A stretch of 64,000 nt of DNA from Cronobacter dublinensis subsp. dublinensis LMG 23823 (GCF_001277235.1 NZ_CP012266.1:1054001-1118000), one strand, 5' to 3'; positions 44,782 to 53,736 are shown, numbered from the stretch's first letter. A program made the numbers and translations. Notes: generated from the sequence alone by a model not told the origin.

Positions 44782-45729
44782 TTAGTGAGAGGTTTCCGCG
44801 TGATTCATGTCCATGCCTTCCATGCCTTCGTGGGCGTTGTGCTCCCCTTCAGACTGAGTCACGTCCATGCTCTTCCCAGGTCCCATGAATTTGTTAATAA
44901 CGTCTTTAAACAAATCCGGTTTTACGCTGGAGAAGTATTCGACTTTGTTGTATTCGCTCGGGGCCGCCAGCTTGTCATAGGTCGCCATATCGTTAATGGT
45001 TTTGCCAGACTGCTTCGCTTTGGCCACCCACTGGTTGAAGGTCTCGTTATCCGGCGTGGCGATTGCCTTGAACTTCATGCCGGAGAAACCTGCACCACTG
45101 TAGTTAGCAGAAATACCGTCGTAGGTGCCGGCTTCGTTCGCAATCAGGTGCAGTTTGGTCTGCATGCCTGCCATTGCGTAGATCTGGCTACCCAGGCGCG
45201 GAATAAAGAAGGAGTTCATCACCGAGTTGGAGGTGATTTTGAATTCCACAGGCGTGTTCGCCGGGAACGCGATTTCATTGACCGTTGCGATGCCCTGCTC
45301 CGGATAAATGAAGAACCACTTCCAGTCCATTGCGATAACTTCGATGGTCACCGGCTTCGCATCGTGCGCCAGCGGACGGCTGGGTTCGAGCGAGTGCGTG
45401 GTTTTCCATGTCAGTACTGCAAGGAAAATGATGATAAGGATAGGGATGGTCCAGACAACAGCTTCAACTTTGTTGGAGTGTGACCAGTTGGGGCTGTATT
45501 TTGCGTCCTTATTGGTTGCCCGATATTTCCAGGCGAAGCCAATAGCCATCAAGATGGCTGGAATCACGACAATCAACATCAGCCCGAGGGCGGTCAGTAT
45601 CAATGAACGTTGCTCCAGTCCAATCTGTCCTTTGGGGTTGAGAAGCGCAGCATCACAGCCACTGAGTAAAACAGTGCCTGCGAATAATGACAGCAGTCCC
45701 AAACTTTTATTGTATTTCCTGAGTCTCAT
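44782..45729 (-). CDS. cyoA: Cytochrome bo3 ubiquinol oxidase subunit II
   Basis: The 315-residue lipoprotein has signal MRLRKYNKSLGLLSLFAG ending in the lipobox LLSGC, two membrane helices (about residues 40-70 and 90-112), and a periplasmic cupredoxin domain that lacks CuA cysteines, as in quinol oxidases. The C-terminal tail is rich in His, Met and Glu (EGMEGMDMNHAETSH). It is the first gene of cyoABCDE. Confidence 0.97.
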   Translation of the reverse strand: MRLRKYNKSLGLLSLFAGTVLLSGCDAALLNPKGQIGLEQRSLILTALGLMLIVVIPAILMAIGFAWKYRATNKDAKYSPNWSHSNKVEAVVWTIPILIIIFLAVLTWKTTHSLEPSRPLAHDAKPVTIEVIAMDWKWFFIYPEQGIATVNEIAFPANTPVEFKITSNSVMNSFFIPRLGSQIYAMAGMQTKLHLIANEAGTYDGISANYSGAGFSGMKFKAIATPDNETFNQWVAKAKQSGKTINDMATYDKLAAPSEYNKVEYFSSVKPDLFKDVINKFMGPGKSMDVTQSEGEHNAHEGMEGMDMNHAETSH

Positions 45730-45779
45730 TTAACGACCTCAATTCAGGGGGATCTGGTGGCGGTTAAAGTGTGCCGGGC

Positions 45780-45808
45780 ATTTTACGGGAAGGTTACATT
45801 ACTGTAAA
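45780..45808 (-). promoter_or_regulatory. cyoA promoter
   Basis: On the minus strand, TTTACA (45808-45803) and TAAAAT (45785-45780) are spaced by exactly 17 bp. Transcription would start about 45 bp before the cyoA ATG. In E. coli this operon is repressed by ArcA and Fnr when oxygen is low; I did not identify their sites with confidence. Confidence 0.7.
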
Positions 45809-46249
45809 CACGAATGGCGCAGTGTCTGTGGGGTGTAACCGGGTTCTGTCGCTACCGTCACAGCCAATGCAACAAAATGTAAAATGTAAGCCATGACAGC
45901 CACATGGCAAGGGTTATAACAAAATCCTATGTAAAGTAAGGTCAAGACGGGAATTGAGTATATAGGGGCGGAAATGGCATACAATAAATTAACAAGGCGG
46001 TTTCAAATGAGAAACAATAACGGCGGGAAAATAATTTTTCACGGTGCTGAATCGTTAAAAATAATGTCGCACAGAATGATAAACGAAATTATTTAAAGTC
46101 TCTGCTACCAAATTTCGATAAATATATCTAAGCAAATCAGATGCTATTTTATTGACCAGCAAATTGAAACGCTTTTCTGGTAGTGCTTTTTTTCTGGCGA
46201 TAAAAGCAACAATAAAACAACAATTATTCAGGGTAAAGGATTGATACAC
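45809..46249. other. AT-rich intergenic region upstream of hscC
   Basis: No gene is supported here. The right part, from about 45,950 on, is far richer in A and T than the backbone. It includes an inverted repeat GCCATG/CATGGC (45890-45895 and 45903-45908) and, near the hscC start, an ACCAG/CTGGT hairpin followed within a few bases by a run of seven T residues (46187-46193). Two short minus-strand frames (61 and 64 codons) lack a plausible ribosome site or homology. Promoters for hscC should lie here, but I could not choose one. Confidence 0.5.
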
Positions 46250-47950
46250 ATGGAAACAGCAACGCCTTTAGTGGGCATCGATTTAGGCACGTCTAACAGC
46301 GCGGTGGCCTGGTTTACCGATGGGCGTGCGACGCTGATTGCCGATGGCGATAACCGCGTGCTCACGCCGTCGGTCGTCGGCCTGGACGACGAGGGTCATA
46401 TCATTGTCGGTGCGGCGGCGAAAGCGCGGCTGGTCAGTCATCCAACGCTCACGCACGCCAGCTTTAAACGCTACATGGGCACCGACAAAATTTTTATCCT
46501 CGGCGAGCACCGCTTTCGCGCGGAAGAGCTTTCGGCCCTGGTGCTGCGCAAACTGAAAGCCGATGCCGAAGTGGCGCTTGGCGTCACAATCACGCGCGCG
46601 GTGATTACTGTTCCTGCTTGGTTTAACGATATTCAGCGTAAAGCGGTCAAAACGGCCGGGCATCTGGCGGGGCTCGAGGTGGAGCGGCTGGTCAATGAAC
46701 CGACGGCAGCGTCGCTGGCCTATGGCCTTGCCGAAAACCGCGAGCAAAAGTTTCTGGTGTTCGATCTCGGCGGCGGCACGTTTGACGTTTCCATCGTCGA
46801 TATGTTTGAAGGCGTGATTGAAGTGCGCGCCAGCAGCGGCGACGCGCGCCTCGGCGGCGATGATTTTACCGATATTATCCGCCAGTGGATGTTGTCGCGT
46901 TACCCGGACTACCGCCCTGCAGATGCCTTCGAAGAAGCGCAGCTGACCGAACAGGCTGAACATCTTAAACACCAGCTGACACAGCAGCCGCTGGCGACGG
47001 CCACGCTCCACGCGGGCGGGCAGGAAATGACGTGGCGGCTTGATAACGACCGGCTTACTGACATTTGCCAGCCGCTGCTGGCGCGCCTGAAGCAGCCGGT
47101 GATTCAGGCGCTGCGCGATGCCCGTTTTGATATCAGCGATCTGGACGACATTATCCTGGTGGGCGGTGCCACGCGTATGCCGGTGGTGCGCCAGCTGGCA
47201 GCGCGCATGTTTGGCCGCTTCCCGCGCGCCGAACTGAACCCGGATGAAGTGGTGGCGCTGGGCGCGGGCATTCAGGCCGGGCTTGCAAGCCTCGATGCCG
47301 CGCTCGACGACATCGTGCTGACCGACGTCATGCCCTATTCGCTCGGCATCGAAACCGCGCGTCGTCATGGCGAGCGTTTTGAGAGCGGCTATTTCCTGCC
47401 CATCATCGAGCGCAACAGCTTTGTGCCGGTCAGCATGTTCCGCTCCATCGCGACCGTATACGACAACCAGCGCCAGCTGGAGATCGCCGTGTTCCAGGGC
47501 GAGGCGCGTCGGGTGGCCGAAAATATCCTGCTCGACAAATTCACGCTTGATATTCCACCGCGCCCGGCAGGCGAGGTCACGGTGGAGGTGCGTTTCACCT
47601 ATACCCTCGACGGGATCCTCGAAGTGGAGTGCAAAATCGACGGTCAGGAGGGAGTGGCGTCGCTGGTGATTGAGCGCGCGCCCGGCAGCCTCAGCCCGGA
47701 AGAGATCCAGCAGCGGCTGGCGCAGTTGAACGCGCTGAAAATCCACCCGCGGGATCGCACTGAAAACCGGCAACTGCTGGCGCTGGCGAGCCAGCGCTAC
47801 GAGCAGACGCTCGGCGAACGACGCCATCTTATCGATCACTACAGCGCGCAGTTTGAGCAGGCGCTGGAAAGCCAGGATCTGCGCACGATCGCCGAGGCGC
47901 GTCAGTCGCTGGAGCAGATCCTCGCCCAGTTTGACGACGGGCTACGCTAA
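46250..47950 (+). CDS. hscC: HscC-like Hsp70 chaperone
   Basis: This 566-residue Hsp70 is closest to E. coli HscC (about 556 residues), with clear divergence. The ATPase domain has phosphate-1 GIDLGTSNSAVAWF, NEPTAASLAYGLA, phosphate-2 VFDLGGGTFDVSIVD and adenosine-site ILVGGATRMPVVRQLA. The substrate domain starts near residue 370 (LTDVMPYSLGIET). The short C-terminus lacks the DnaK lid tail. The ATG at 46250 follows AAAGGA by 9 bp; a TTG three codons upstream is less likely. It overlaps its J-like partner by TAATG. In K-12 hscC is elsewhere in the chromosome. Confidence 0.85.
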   Translation: METATPLVGIDLGTSNSAVAWFTDGRATLIADGDNRVLTPSVVGLDDEGHIIVGAAAKARLVSHPTLTHASFKRYMGTDKIFILGEHRFRAEELSALVLRKLKADAEVALGVTITRAVITVPAWFNDIQRKAVKTAGHLAGLEVERLVNEPTAASLAYGLAENREQKFLVFDLGGGTFDVSIVDMFEGVIEVRASSGDARLGGDDFTDIIRQWMLSRYPDYRPADAFEEAQLTEQAEHLKHQLTQQPLATATLHAGGQEMTWRLDNDRLTDICQPLLARLKQPVIQALRDARFDISDLDDIILVGGATRMPVVRQLAARMFGRFPRAELNPDEVVALGAGIQAGLASLDAALDDIVLTDVMPYSLGIETARRHGERFESGYFLPIIERNSFVPVSMFRSIATVYDNQRQLEIAVFQGEARRVAENILLDKFTLDIPPRPAGEVTVEVRFTYTLDGILEVECKIDGQEGVASLVIERAPGSLSPEEIQQRLAQLNALKIHPRDRTENRQLLALASQRYEQTLGERRHLIDHYSAQFEQALESQDLRTIAEARQSLEQILAQFDDGLR

Positions 47951-49296
47951 TGGACGCCTGGAGCCTTCTCGGCCTTGAGCCGACCAAAGACAAAGCCGCG
48001 CTGCGCCGCGCCTGGGCGAAAGTGGTGAAGCAGAACCGTCCGGACAAAGATCCGCAGCGGTATCAGCGGTTGCGCGAAGCCTATGAGGCGGCGCAGCGCT
48101 ATCAGGAAATTGACGAAGAAGAAGACGAAGCCGACAACGACGAGGCGCAAGCTCCCGTCATTATCACCGACGGCGCGATCCCCGCGTGGCTGCAAACCGC
48201 GCTGGAGGAAGCCCCGCCGCCATTGCCCGATATCGCGTCGCAGCCTGGCTGGGATGCGCAGCAGCTTCGCGAGAAAGCGCAGTCGCTGTCGACTTTCGTT
48301 GTCGCCGATGAAATGGCGGGCTGTGAGCAACTGGAAACGTATCTGATCACCGAACTGCCGGATGCGCTGGCGGCGCGGCGCTATTTCAGCGAGGCGTTTG
48401 CCGGGGCGCTGGCGGAGGAGCAATGGCTCACGCGCGGCCAGCTGGAGCATGTCGGCAGGATAATGGGGTGGGAACTTGAGAGCTATCGCAGTACGGCGCT
48501 ACCCGACTGGCTGGTGGAGGCGCTCGATGCGCGTGTCGCCACCACGGAAGACGACTACCGTATGATTGTGGAGCATGGGCAGCATCAGGTGAGCTGGCTG
48601 TCAAAAGCGCGCTGGCGGCTAATGACCGAGCCGCAGGCACCGCTGCCGTGGTGGGGGCGCTTATGGCCTGGCTTTCTTGATGAGGCGCGCCAGCGCGTAC
48701 AGGCGATGTGCAGCGAACAGCCAGGGTTATGGCAGCGTATTAACCCGGTGATGAGGGACCTGCTCTATACGCCAGGCACGGCGCTGTCGATGCACCTTTT
48801 TATGAGTCTGCTGTTCTGGGGCGGCGTGCTGGGCTTTCTGGCGTTCGACCCGAAGGTAACGCTACTGGATGTCGGTGTTGTCGCTGCCATCGTCGCCGCT
48901 TATCTGCTCGGTATTCCTTATCTCTGGAACCGCTATTCTGAGGGCAGCGGCAGGCGGATCGCCGTGCGTGTGGGATACGTGCTGTTATCACTTGCGCTGC
49001 TGGCGATCCCGGTGGGGCTTTTTGCGCACTATGCCGTGACGTTCTATGAGAGAAACCACGAAATCACGCCGCTGCTCTATGTCAGCGTGATTATCGTGGG
49101 GGTGCTGGTGGTGTGCCTGAGACCGCAGGCGCGGCAGTGGTGGCGCTGGCCCATTGATATCATCTCCGGGCCGGTGGGATTTCCTGTGCAGTTTCTTCGT
49201 CAGCTACCGTGGATCATTAACCTGTTTTTGATTCCGTTCGGCACAAAGGTCTACAGCGTATTGGTAAGCATGTTTATTGTGTTCATCCATCCCTGA
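47950..49296 (+). CDS. DjlB/DjlC-like J-domain membrane protein
   Basis: The 448-residue protein starts with a J-like domain (residues 1-55: WSLLGLEPTKDKAALRRAW ... RLREAYEAAQRY). Where canonical J domains have HPD, this reads RPD (NRPDKDP). An acidic stretch (EIDEEEDEADNDEA) follows, then a soluble middle, and four or so hydrophobic helices from about residue 275 to 395. This is the layout of the DjlB/DjlC co-chaperones of HscC. Coupling to the upstream hscC gene supports a pair acting at the inner membrane. It ends 3 bp from the converging ampG stop with no terminator between. Confidence 0.75.
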   Translation: MDAWSLLGLEPTKDKAALRRAWAKVVKQNRPDKDPQRYQRLREAYEAAQRYQEIDEEEDEADNDEAQAPVIITDGAIPAWLQTALEEAPPPLPDIASQPGWDAQQLREKAQSLSTFVVADEMAGCEQLETYLITELPDALAARRYFSEAFAGALAEEQWLTRGQLEHVGRIMGWELESYRSTALPDWLVEALDARVATTEDDYRMIVEHGQHQVSWLSKARWRLMTEPQAPLPWWGRLWPGFLDEARQRVQAMCSEQPGLWQRINPVMRDLLYTPGTALSMHLFMSLLFWGGVLGFLAFDPKVTLLDVGVVAAIVAAYLLGIPYLWNRYSEGSGRRIAVRVGYVLLSLALLAIPVGLFAHYAVTFYERNHEITPLLYVSVIIVGVLVVCLRPQARQWWRWPIDIISGPVGFPVQFLRQLPWIINLFLIPFGTKVYSVLVSMFIVFIHP

Positions 49297-49299
49297 CGA

Positions 49300-50775
49300 T
49301 TACCGTTGTGCTCGGCGGCGCAGCGCCAGGTAATCGAGCAGACAACCCAGCACGATACCACCCAGCGCCAGCAGCGCGCCGGCTTCGGGCAGCGTAACGC
49401 TAACGCTCAGCGCGCTCAGGCCCAGCGCGTTGCTGACAATTAGCAGAAGCCAGACGCCGAGCAGGGCGCAACCGGCCATCAGCAGACGCAGCGCAAAGCG
49501 ATAACCCGCCGGGTACGCCTGGCGGCGCAGAAACTCGCCGGTTTCACGGGTATATTCCAGCGTCCCCCGGCACAGTTGCAGCAGCAGAAGGCCGGGCAGC
49601 GCCGCGACCACCGAGAAGAGATAAAAGCTCGGCCAGCCGTAAGCTTCTACAAACCAGCCCGCCACTGGGCCCACGTAGACGCGGCCAACGGCCGAGAGGG
49701 CAGAGAGCAGGGCGAACTGGGTAGCGGAAAACGACTTATTACAGAGCGTCATCAGCAGCGCCACAAACGCCGCAGTGCCCATGCCGCCGCACAGGTTTTC
49801 GAAGAACACGGCGGCCGCCATGGTCAGCAGATCTTTATCGCTTACCGAGAGCAGCCAGTAACCGGCATTCGAGGCCGCCTGCAAAATGCCGAAGATCAGC
49901 AGCGCGCGAAACAGCGTCAACCGCTGCATCAACACCCCACCGTAGAGCGCGCCGATGATCGTCGCGAGCAGCCCCAGCGTTTTATTCACCATGCCGACCT
50001 GGGCGGCGTCAAAGCCTACGCCGCGGATAAGAAAGGTGGTGGTCAGGCTCATGGCGAACGCGTCGCCAAGCTTATAAAGGACAATCAGCAGCAGGATAAG
50101 CCAGGCGTTGTTACGCCCGAAGAAATCACGCAGCGGCGCGACAACCGCCTGCTCCAGCGTACGCGGGGCAGGAATGGCGTCGTCAGGCTCCGGCGCAAAC
50201 CAGGTGGCGATAAGGCAGGGAATAAGGAGCGTCGCCATCAGCCAGTAGGTGGCCTGCCAGCCGAGCCAGCGGTCCGCAAGCCACAGCGCCAGTCCGCCTG
50301 AAACCAGCATCGCCAGCCGGTAGCCGAGCACGCTAATCGCCGCGCCCGCGCCGCGCTCGTCGGCAGGCAGCACATCGGTTTTCCAGGCGTCGAACACAAT
50401 ATCCTGCGAGGCCGAACAGAACGCGATAAGCACGGCCAGCGCCGCCATCCAGCGCAGATGCGTTGAAGGCTCCAGAAAGCCCATCCCGGCGATGGCCGCC
50501 AGCAGCAACAGTTGCGTGATAAACAGCCAGCCGCGTCGCCTGCCGAAAAGCGGCGGCGTATAGCGGTCCATGACCGGCGACCAGAGAAATTTAAAGACGT
50601 AGGCCTGGCCGACAAGCGAGAAAAAGCCGATGGTTTTGAGATCGATATTCTCTACCGTCATCCAGGCCTGGAGCGTACCGGACGTGAGCGCCAGCGGCAG
50701 GCCGGAGGCGAAGCCGAGGATCAGTAAAATGGCGGATTTCGGCTGCTGAAAAAGGCGGAAATAATGACTGTGCAT
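49300..50775 (-). CDS. ampG: Muropeptide permease AmpG
   Basis: The inner-membrane MFS permease brings GlcNAc-anhydroMurNAc peptides into the cytoplasm for cell-wall recycling, and so feeds AmpC induction where that system exists. From the ATG at 50775 it is 491 residues, the E. coli length, starting MHSHYFRLFQQPKSAILLIL. Twelve to fourteen helices are expected. The start has a poor ribosome site and sits 9 bp after the T-run of a terminator hairpin. Confidence 0.95.
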   Translation of the reverse strand: MHSHYFRLFQQPKSAILLILGFASGLPLALTSGTLQAWMTVENIDLKTIGFFSLVGQAYVFKFLWSPVMDRYTPPLFGRRRGWLFITQLLLLAAIAGMGFLEPSTHLRWMAALAVLIAFCSASQDIVFDAWKTDVLPADERGAGAAISVLGYRLAMLVSGGLALWLADRWLGWQATYWLMATLLIPCLIATWFAPEPDDAIPAPRTLEQAVVAPLRDFFGRNNAWLILLLIVLYKLGDAFAMSLTTTFLIRGVGFDAAQVGMVNKTLGLLATIIGALYGGVLMQRLTLFRALLIFGILQAASNAGYWLLSVSDKDLLTMAAAVFFENLCGGMGTAAFVALLMTLCNKSFSATQFALLSALSAVGRVYVGPVAGWFVEAYGWPSFYLFSVVAALPGLLLLQLCRGTLEYTRETGEFLRRQAYPAGYRFALRLLMAGCALLGVWLLLIVSNALGLSALSVSVTLPEAGALLALGGIVLGCLLDYLALRRRAQR

Positions 50776-50784
50776 GGGCGGCCG

Positions 50785-50812
50785 TAAAAAAAGCGGCCCG
50801 GCGAACCGGGCC
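50785..50812 (-). terminator. Terminator hairpin between yajG and ampG
   Basis: On the minus strand GGCCCGG (50812-50806) pairs with CCGGGCC (50801-50795) around TTCG, then GC and a run of seven T residues to 50785. It lies between two genes of what is reported as one operon in E. coli, so it may act as an attenuator for ampG. Confidence 0.8.
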
Positions 50813-50829
50813 TTTAAAAACAAGGATGA

Positions 50830-51408
50830 TTAACGCGCGTTCTGTTTGATGAACTCGTGGATGCTGGTGTCCTGCGCCATGTCGGCGATGGTGTCGCTCA
50901 GCACAGAGTTAACCGCGTTGGCGATATTCTGGTTGCTCGCCTGGAAAGCGCCTTCCACAGAATAGCTGGCGCGGTAGTTTTTGGTCATCTTATTGCCGGT
51001 TTTCGCGGTCGCGATAATAGAGATGTCCGCTTTGGTGGCGATGTTGTAGCGTACGTTACCCTGCGAGACGTCAGCATACAGCTGGTTGACGATGATCTGC
51101 AGGTCTACCGCGCCGCTTGGGCCAATCATATAACCGCGGGAGGTCATCTGTTTTTCCAGCACTTCCTGGAGCAGGAAACGCAGGTCGCGCGAGGCGGTCA
51201 GCGTTACCAGCTGGTTGTCGCGGGTCACTTTCGCCAGCGCTTGATCCTGACGCTGGTCGGCGCCGTTGATGCTGACGGTCACGCCCATCAGGCTCGGATC
51301 CTGCTGCGGCAGAGTGATTTTCGGGGAGACTTCAATGGTGGTCGGCGGGGTCGCGCAACCGGCCAGCATAAAAAGGGCAACGAGCGGGAAGAGTACTTTT
51401 TTTAACAT
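50830..51408 (-). CDS. yajG: Lipoprotein YajG
   Basis: A 192-residue lipoprotein of unknown function with signal MLKKVLFPLVALFMLAGC (lipobox LAGC). The mature part holds the family sequence VSPKITLPQQDPSLMGV and a beta-rich core. It matches E. coli YajG and lies upstream of ampG, which supports an envelope role; that is inference only. Confidence 0.93.
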   Translation of the reverse strand: MLKKVLFPLVALFMLAGCATPPTTIEVSPKITLPQQDPSLMGVTVSINGADQRQDQALAKVTRDNQLVTLTASRDLRFLLQEVLEKQMTSRGYMIGPSGAVDLQIIVNQLYADVSQGNVRYNIATKADISIIATAKTGNKMTKNYRASYSVEGAFQASNQNIANAVNSVLSDTIADMAQDTSIHEFIKQNAR

Positions 51409-51653
51409 GTTCAGGCTCTCAACGGTCCATGGGCAATAAAGAAGAAAATTCTCGCCATCATAGCATCGCCATGCGCGAGGGGAAGAGGCCAGTCGACTGA
51501 AAATAACGCAATGTCTTTTTTATGACCGCCGCCTGGCTTAGCGCCATTCTGAATTGCGGTTAAATGGCGCTGACCGGCGCAGAGCGTGCCATAAAGCGCA
51601 GCGGCTGCAAAAGTTAAAATTGTGTTGTTTTTTAACAATGGAAACGGTAAAAG

Positions 51654-51660
51654 CGGCTAA
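51654..51660 (+). promoter_or_regulatory. Candidate gearbox-type -10 of bolA
   Basis: CGGCTAA lies 46 bp before the bolA ATG and resembles the CGGCTAGT -10 of sigma-S gearbox promoters such as E. coli bolA1p. No matching CTGCAA-type -35 lies at the right distance, so the call is weak. Confidence 0.35.
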
Positions 51661-51706
51661 CCTTTAAAGTGATGGCTACCATCGCAGCGTGGTCGAGGAG
51701 AGTCTT

Positions 51707-52024
51707 ATGATGATACGCGAGCAGATCGAAGAAAAACTGAAGGCAGCCTTTGAGCCTGTCTTTCTGGATGTGGTGGATGAAAGCTATCGTCATAACGTGC
51801 CGGCGGGCTCTGAAAGTCATTTCAAAGTTGTGCTGGTCAGCGATCGCTTCGTCGGCGAGCGCTTTCTTAATCGTCATCGGCTCATCTACGGCATCCTGAG
51901 CGAAGAACTGGCCTCGACGGTGCATGCCCTCGCGCTGCACACCTACACCCTGAAAGAGTGGGAAGGGCTTCAGGATACGGTCCTGCCGTCTCCGGCCTGT
52001 CGGGGAGCCGGCACGCTGGCCTGA
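51707..52024 (+). CDS. bolA: Morphology/stress regulator BolA
   Basis: The 105-residue protein has the class II KH-like BolA fold with YRHNVPAGSESHFKVVLVS and FLNRHRLIY, which includes the conserved His residues used with monothiol glutaredoxins to hold a Fe-S cluster. It affects cell shape, biofilm and stress genes. The start (MMIREQ) follows GAGGAG by 6 bp; a GTG-type start 6 codons upstream is not needed. Confidence 0.96.
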   Translation: MMIREQIEEKLKAAFEPVFLDVVDESYRHNVPAGSESHFKVVLVSDRFVGERFLNRHRLIYGILSEELASTVHALALHTYTLKEWEGLQDTVLPSPACRGAGTLA

Positions 52025-52084
52025 TCAATCACAGTTGCAACGTCGGGAGCTTTTCCAGTATGTTGCGCCAGCGGTAATAAAACG

Positions 52085-52112
52085 AAACGGCCTGCGTGGC
52101 CGTTTTTGTTTT
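52085..52112 (+). terminator. Intrinsic terminator after bolA
   Basis: AACGGCC (52086-52092) pairs with GGCCGTT (52098-52104) around TGCGT and is followed by TTTGTTTT. It separates bolA from tig. Confidence 0.8.
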
Positions 52113-52199
52113 GCCTGAATTTTGCGCGCCATGTGCATTTTTCAGTCGTAAATTTGCCGGGAAGTGTGAAAAGAGCCGCAATGCCTCGGCTGGCTTTTC

Positions 52200-52374
52200 T
52201 CGACTCCCCAAGGGGATGCCGCTATAATGCTGCGTCTTATTTTTCGGAATGTCTTCGGGACGATTCTGGCGACAGGGATAGTGTTTCTTCTAAGGAAGAC
52301 GTCCCGGTTCTGCGAAGCGAATACCATAGGGCTTCCAGAGTTGACCGAGCACTGTGATTTTTTGAGGTAACAAG
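52200..52374 (+). promoter_or_regulatory. tig promoter and 5' leader
   Basis: TCGACT (52200-52205) and TATAAT (52223-52228) are spaced by 17 bp. This gives a leader of about 140 nt before the tig ATG. The leader has a long-range inverted repeat, GGGACG (near 52257) with CGTCCC (near 52300). The part from 52113 to 52199 shows nothing clear. Confidence 0.7.
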
Positions 52375-53673
52375 ATGCAAGTTTCAGTTGAAACCACTCA
52401 GGGCCTTGGGCGCCGTGTAACGATTACTATCGCTGCTGACAGCATCGAGAACGCTGTAAAAAGCGAGCTGGTCAACGTGGCAAAGAAAGTGCGTATCGAC
52501 GGCTTTCGCAAAGGCAAAGTACCGATGAATGTTGTTGCTCAGCGTTATGGCGCGTCCGTGCGTCAGGATGTGCTGGGCGATCTGATGAGCCGTCACTTCG
52601 TTGACGCTATCATCAAAGAAAAAATCAATCCGGCTGGCGCACCGAACTATGTTCCGGGCGAATATAAACTGGGCGAAGACTTCACCTACGCGGTAGAGTT
52701 TGAAGTGTACCCGGAAGTTGAGCTGCAGGGCCTGGAATCTATCGAAGTGGAAAAACCGGTTGTTGAAGTGACCGACGCTGACGTAGACACCATGCTGGAT
52801 ACCCTGCGCAAGCAGCAGGCGACCTGGAAAGACAAAGACGGCGCTGCTGATGCAGAAGACCGTGTCACTATCGACTTCACCGGTTCTGTAGACGGCGAAG
52901 AGTTCGAAGGCGGTAAAGCGACCGACTTCGTACTGGCGATGGGCCAGGGCCGCATGATCCCGGGCTTTGAAGAAGGCATTAAAGGCCACAAAGCAGGCGA
53001 AGAGTTCACCATCGACGTGACCTTCCCGGAAGAGTACCACGCGGAAAACCTGAAAGGTAAAGCCGCTAAGTTCGTCATCAACCTGAAAAAAGTTGAAGAG
53101 CGCGAACTGCCGGAACTGACCGAAGAGTTCATCAAACGTTTCGGCGTTGAAGATGGTTCCGTTGCCGGTCTGCGTACCGAAGTGCGTAAAAACATGGATC
53201 GCGAGCTGAAAGGCGCGGTGCGTAACCGCATCAAGTCTCAGGCTATCGACGGTCTGGTGAACGCGAACAACATCGACGTTCCGGCTGCGCTGATCGACGG
53301 CGAAATCGACGTGCTGCGCCGCCAGGCCGCACAGCGTTTCGGCGGTAACGAGAAACAGGCTCTGGAACTGCCGCGCGAACTGTTCGAAGAACAGGCTAAA
53401 CGTCGCGTTGTTGTGGGTCTGCTGCTGGGCGAAGTGATTCGTACCCACGAGCTGAAAGCTGACGAAGATCGTGTGAAAGCGCTGATCGAAGAGATGGCTT
53501 CCGCTTACGAAGATCCGTCAGAAGTTATCGAGTTCTACAGCAAGAACAACGAGCTGATGGACAACATGCGCAACGTGGCGCTGGAAGAGCAGGCAGTTGA
53601 AGCGGTACTGGCGAAAGCTAAAGTCACCGAGAAGCCGACCTCTTTCCAGGAGCTGATGAACCAGCAGGCGTAA
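52375..53673 (+). CDS. tig: Trigger factor
   Basis: The 432-residue ribosome-bound chaperone meets nascent chains at the exit tunnel. The ribosome-docking signature GFRKGKVPM is at about residues 42-50, the FKBP-type PPIase domain spans about 161-245 (RVTIDFTGSVDGEEFEGG), and the helical C-terminal arms follow. The length equals E. coli Tig. It forms its own transcription unit ahead of clpPX-lon. Confidence 0.98.
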   Translation: MQVSVETTQGLGRRVTITIAADSIENAVKSELVNVAKKVRIDGFRKGKVPMNVVAQRYGASVRQDVLGDLMSRHFVDAIIKEKINPAGAPNYVPGEYKLGEDFTYAVEFEVYPEVELQGLESIEVEKPVVEVTDADVDTMLDTLRKQQATWKDKDGAADAEDRVTIDFTGSVDGEEFEGGKATDFVLAMGQGRMIPGFEEGIKGHKAGEEFTIDVTFPEEYHAENLKGKAAKFVINLKKVEERELPELTEEFIKRFGVEDGSVAGLRTEVRKNMDRELKGAVRNRIKSQAIDGLVNANNIDVPAALIDGEIDVLRRQAAQRFGGNEKQALELPRELFEEQAKRRVVVGLLLGEVIRTHELKADEDRVKALIEEMASAYEDPSEVIEFYSKNNELMDNMRNVALEEQAVEAVLAKAKVTEKPTSFQELMNQQA

Positions 53674-53706
53674 GCCCGTTTCATCGTTCCACGACGAGGC
53701 ACATGG

Positions 53707-53736
53707 GCCCGTCACCGCAGGGTGACGGGCTTTTTT
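53707..53736 (+). terminator. Intrinsic terminator after tig
   Basis: GCCCGTCACC (53707-53716) pairs perfectly with GGTGACGGGC (53721-53730) around GCAG and is followed by six T residues. Confidence 0.92.

Noticed and set aside
45799..46249. Two short minus-strand frames (61 and 64 codons) in the AT-rich gap
   Set aside because: No convincing Shine-Dalgarno or homology; one would start on top of the hscC start. Left as possible but unsupported.
46283..47839. 518-codon antisense frame inside hscC
   Set aside because: It is a shadow of the Hsp70 gene, with no homology and no ribosome site.
51605..51660. CTGCAA and CGGCTAA as a full gearbox promoter for bolA
   Set aside because: The two elements are over 40 bp apart, far beyond -35/-10 spacing; only the -10-like part is kept, at low confidence.
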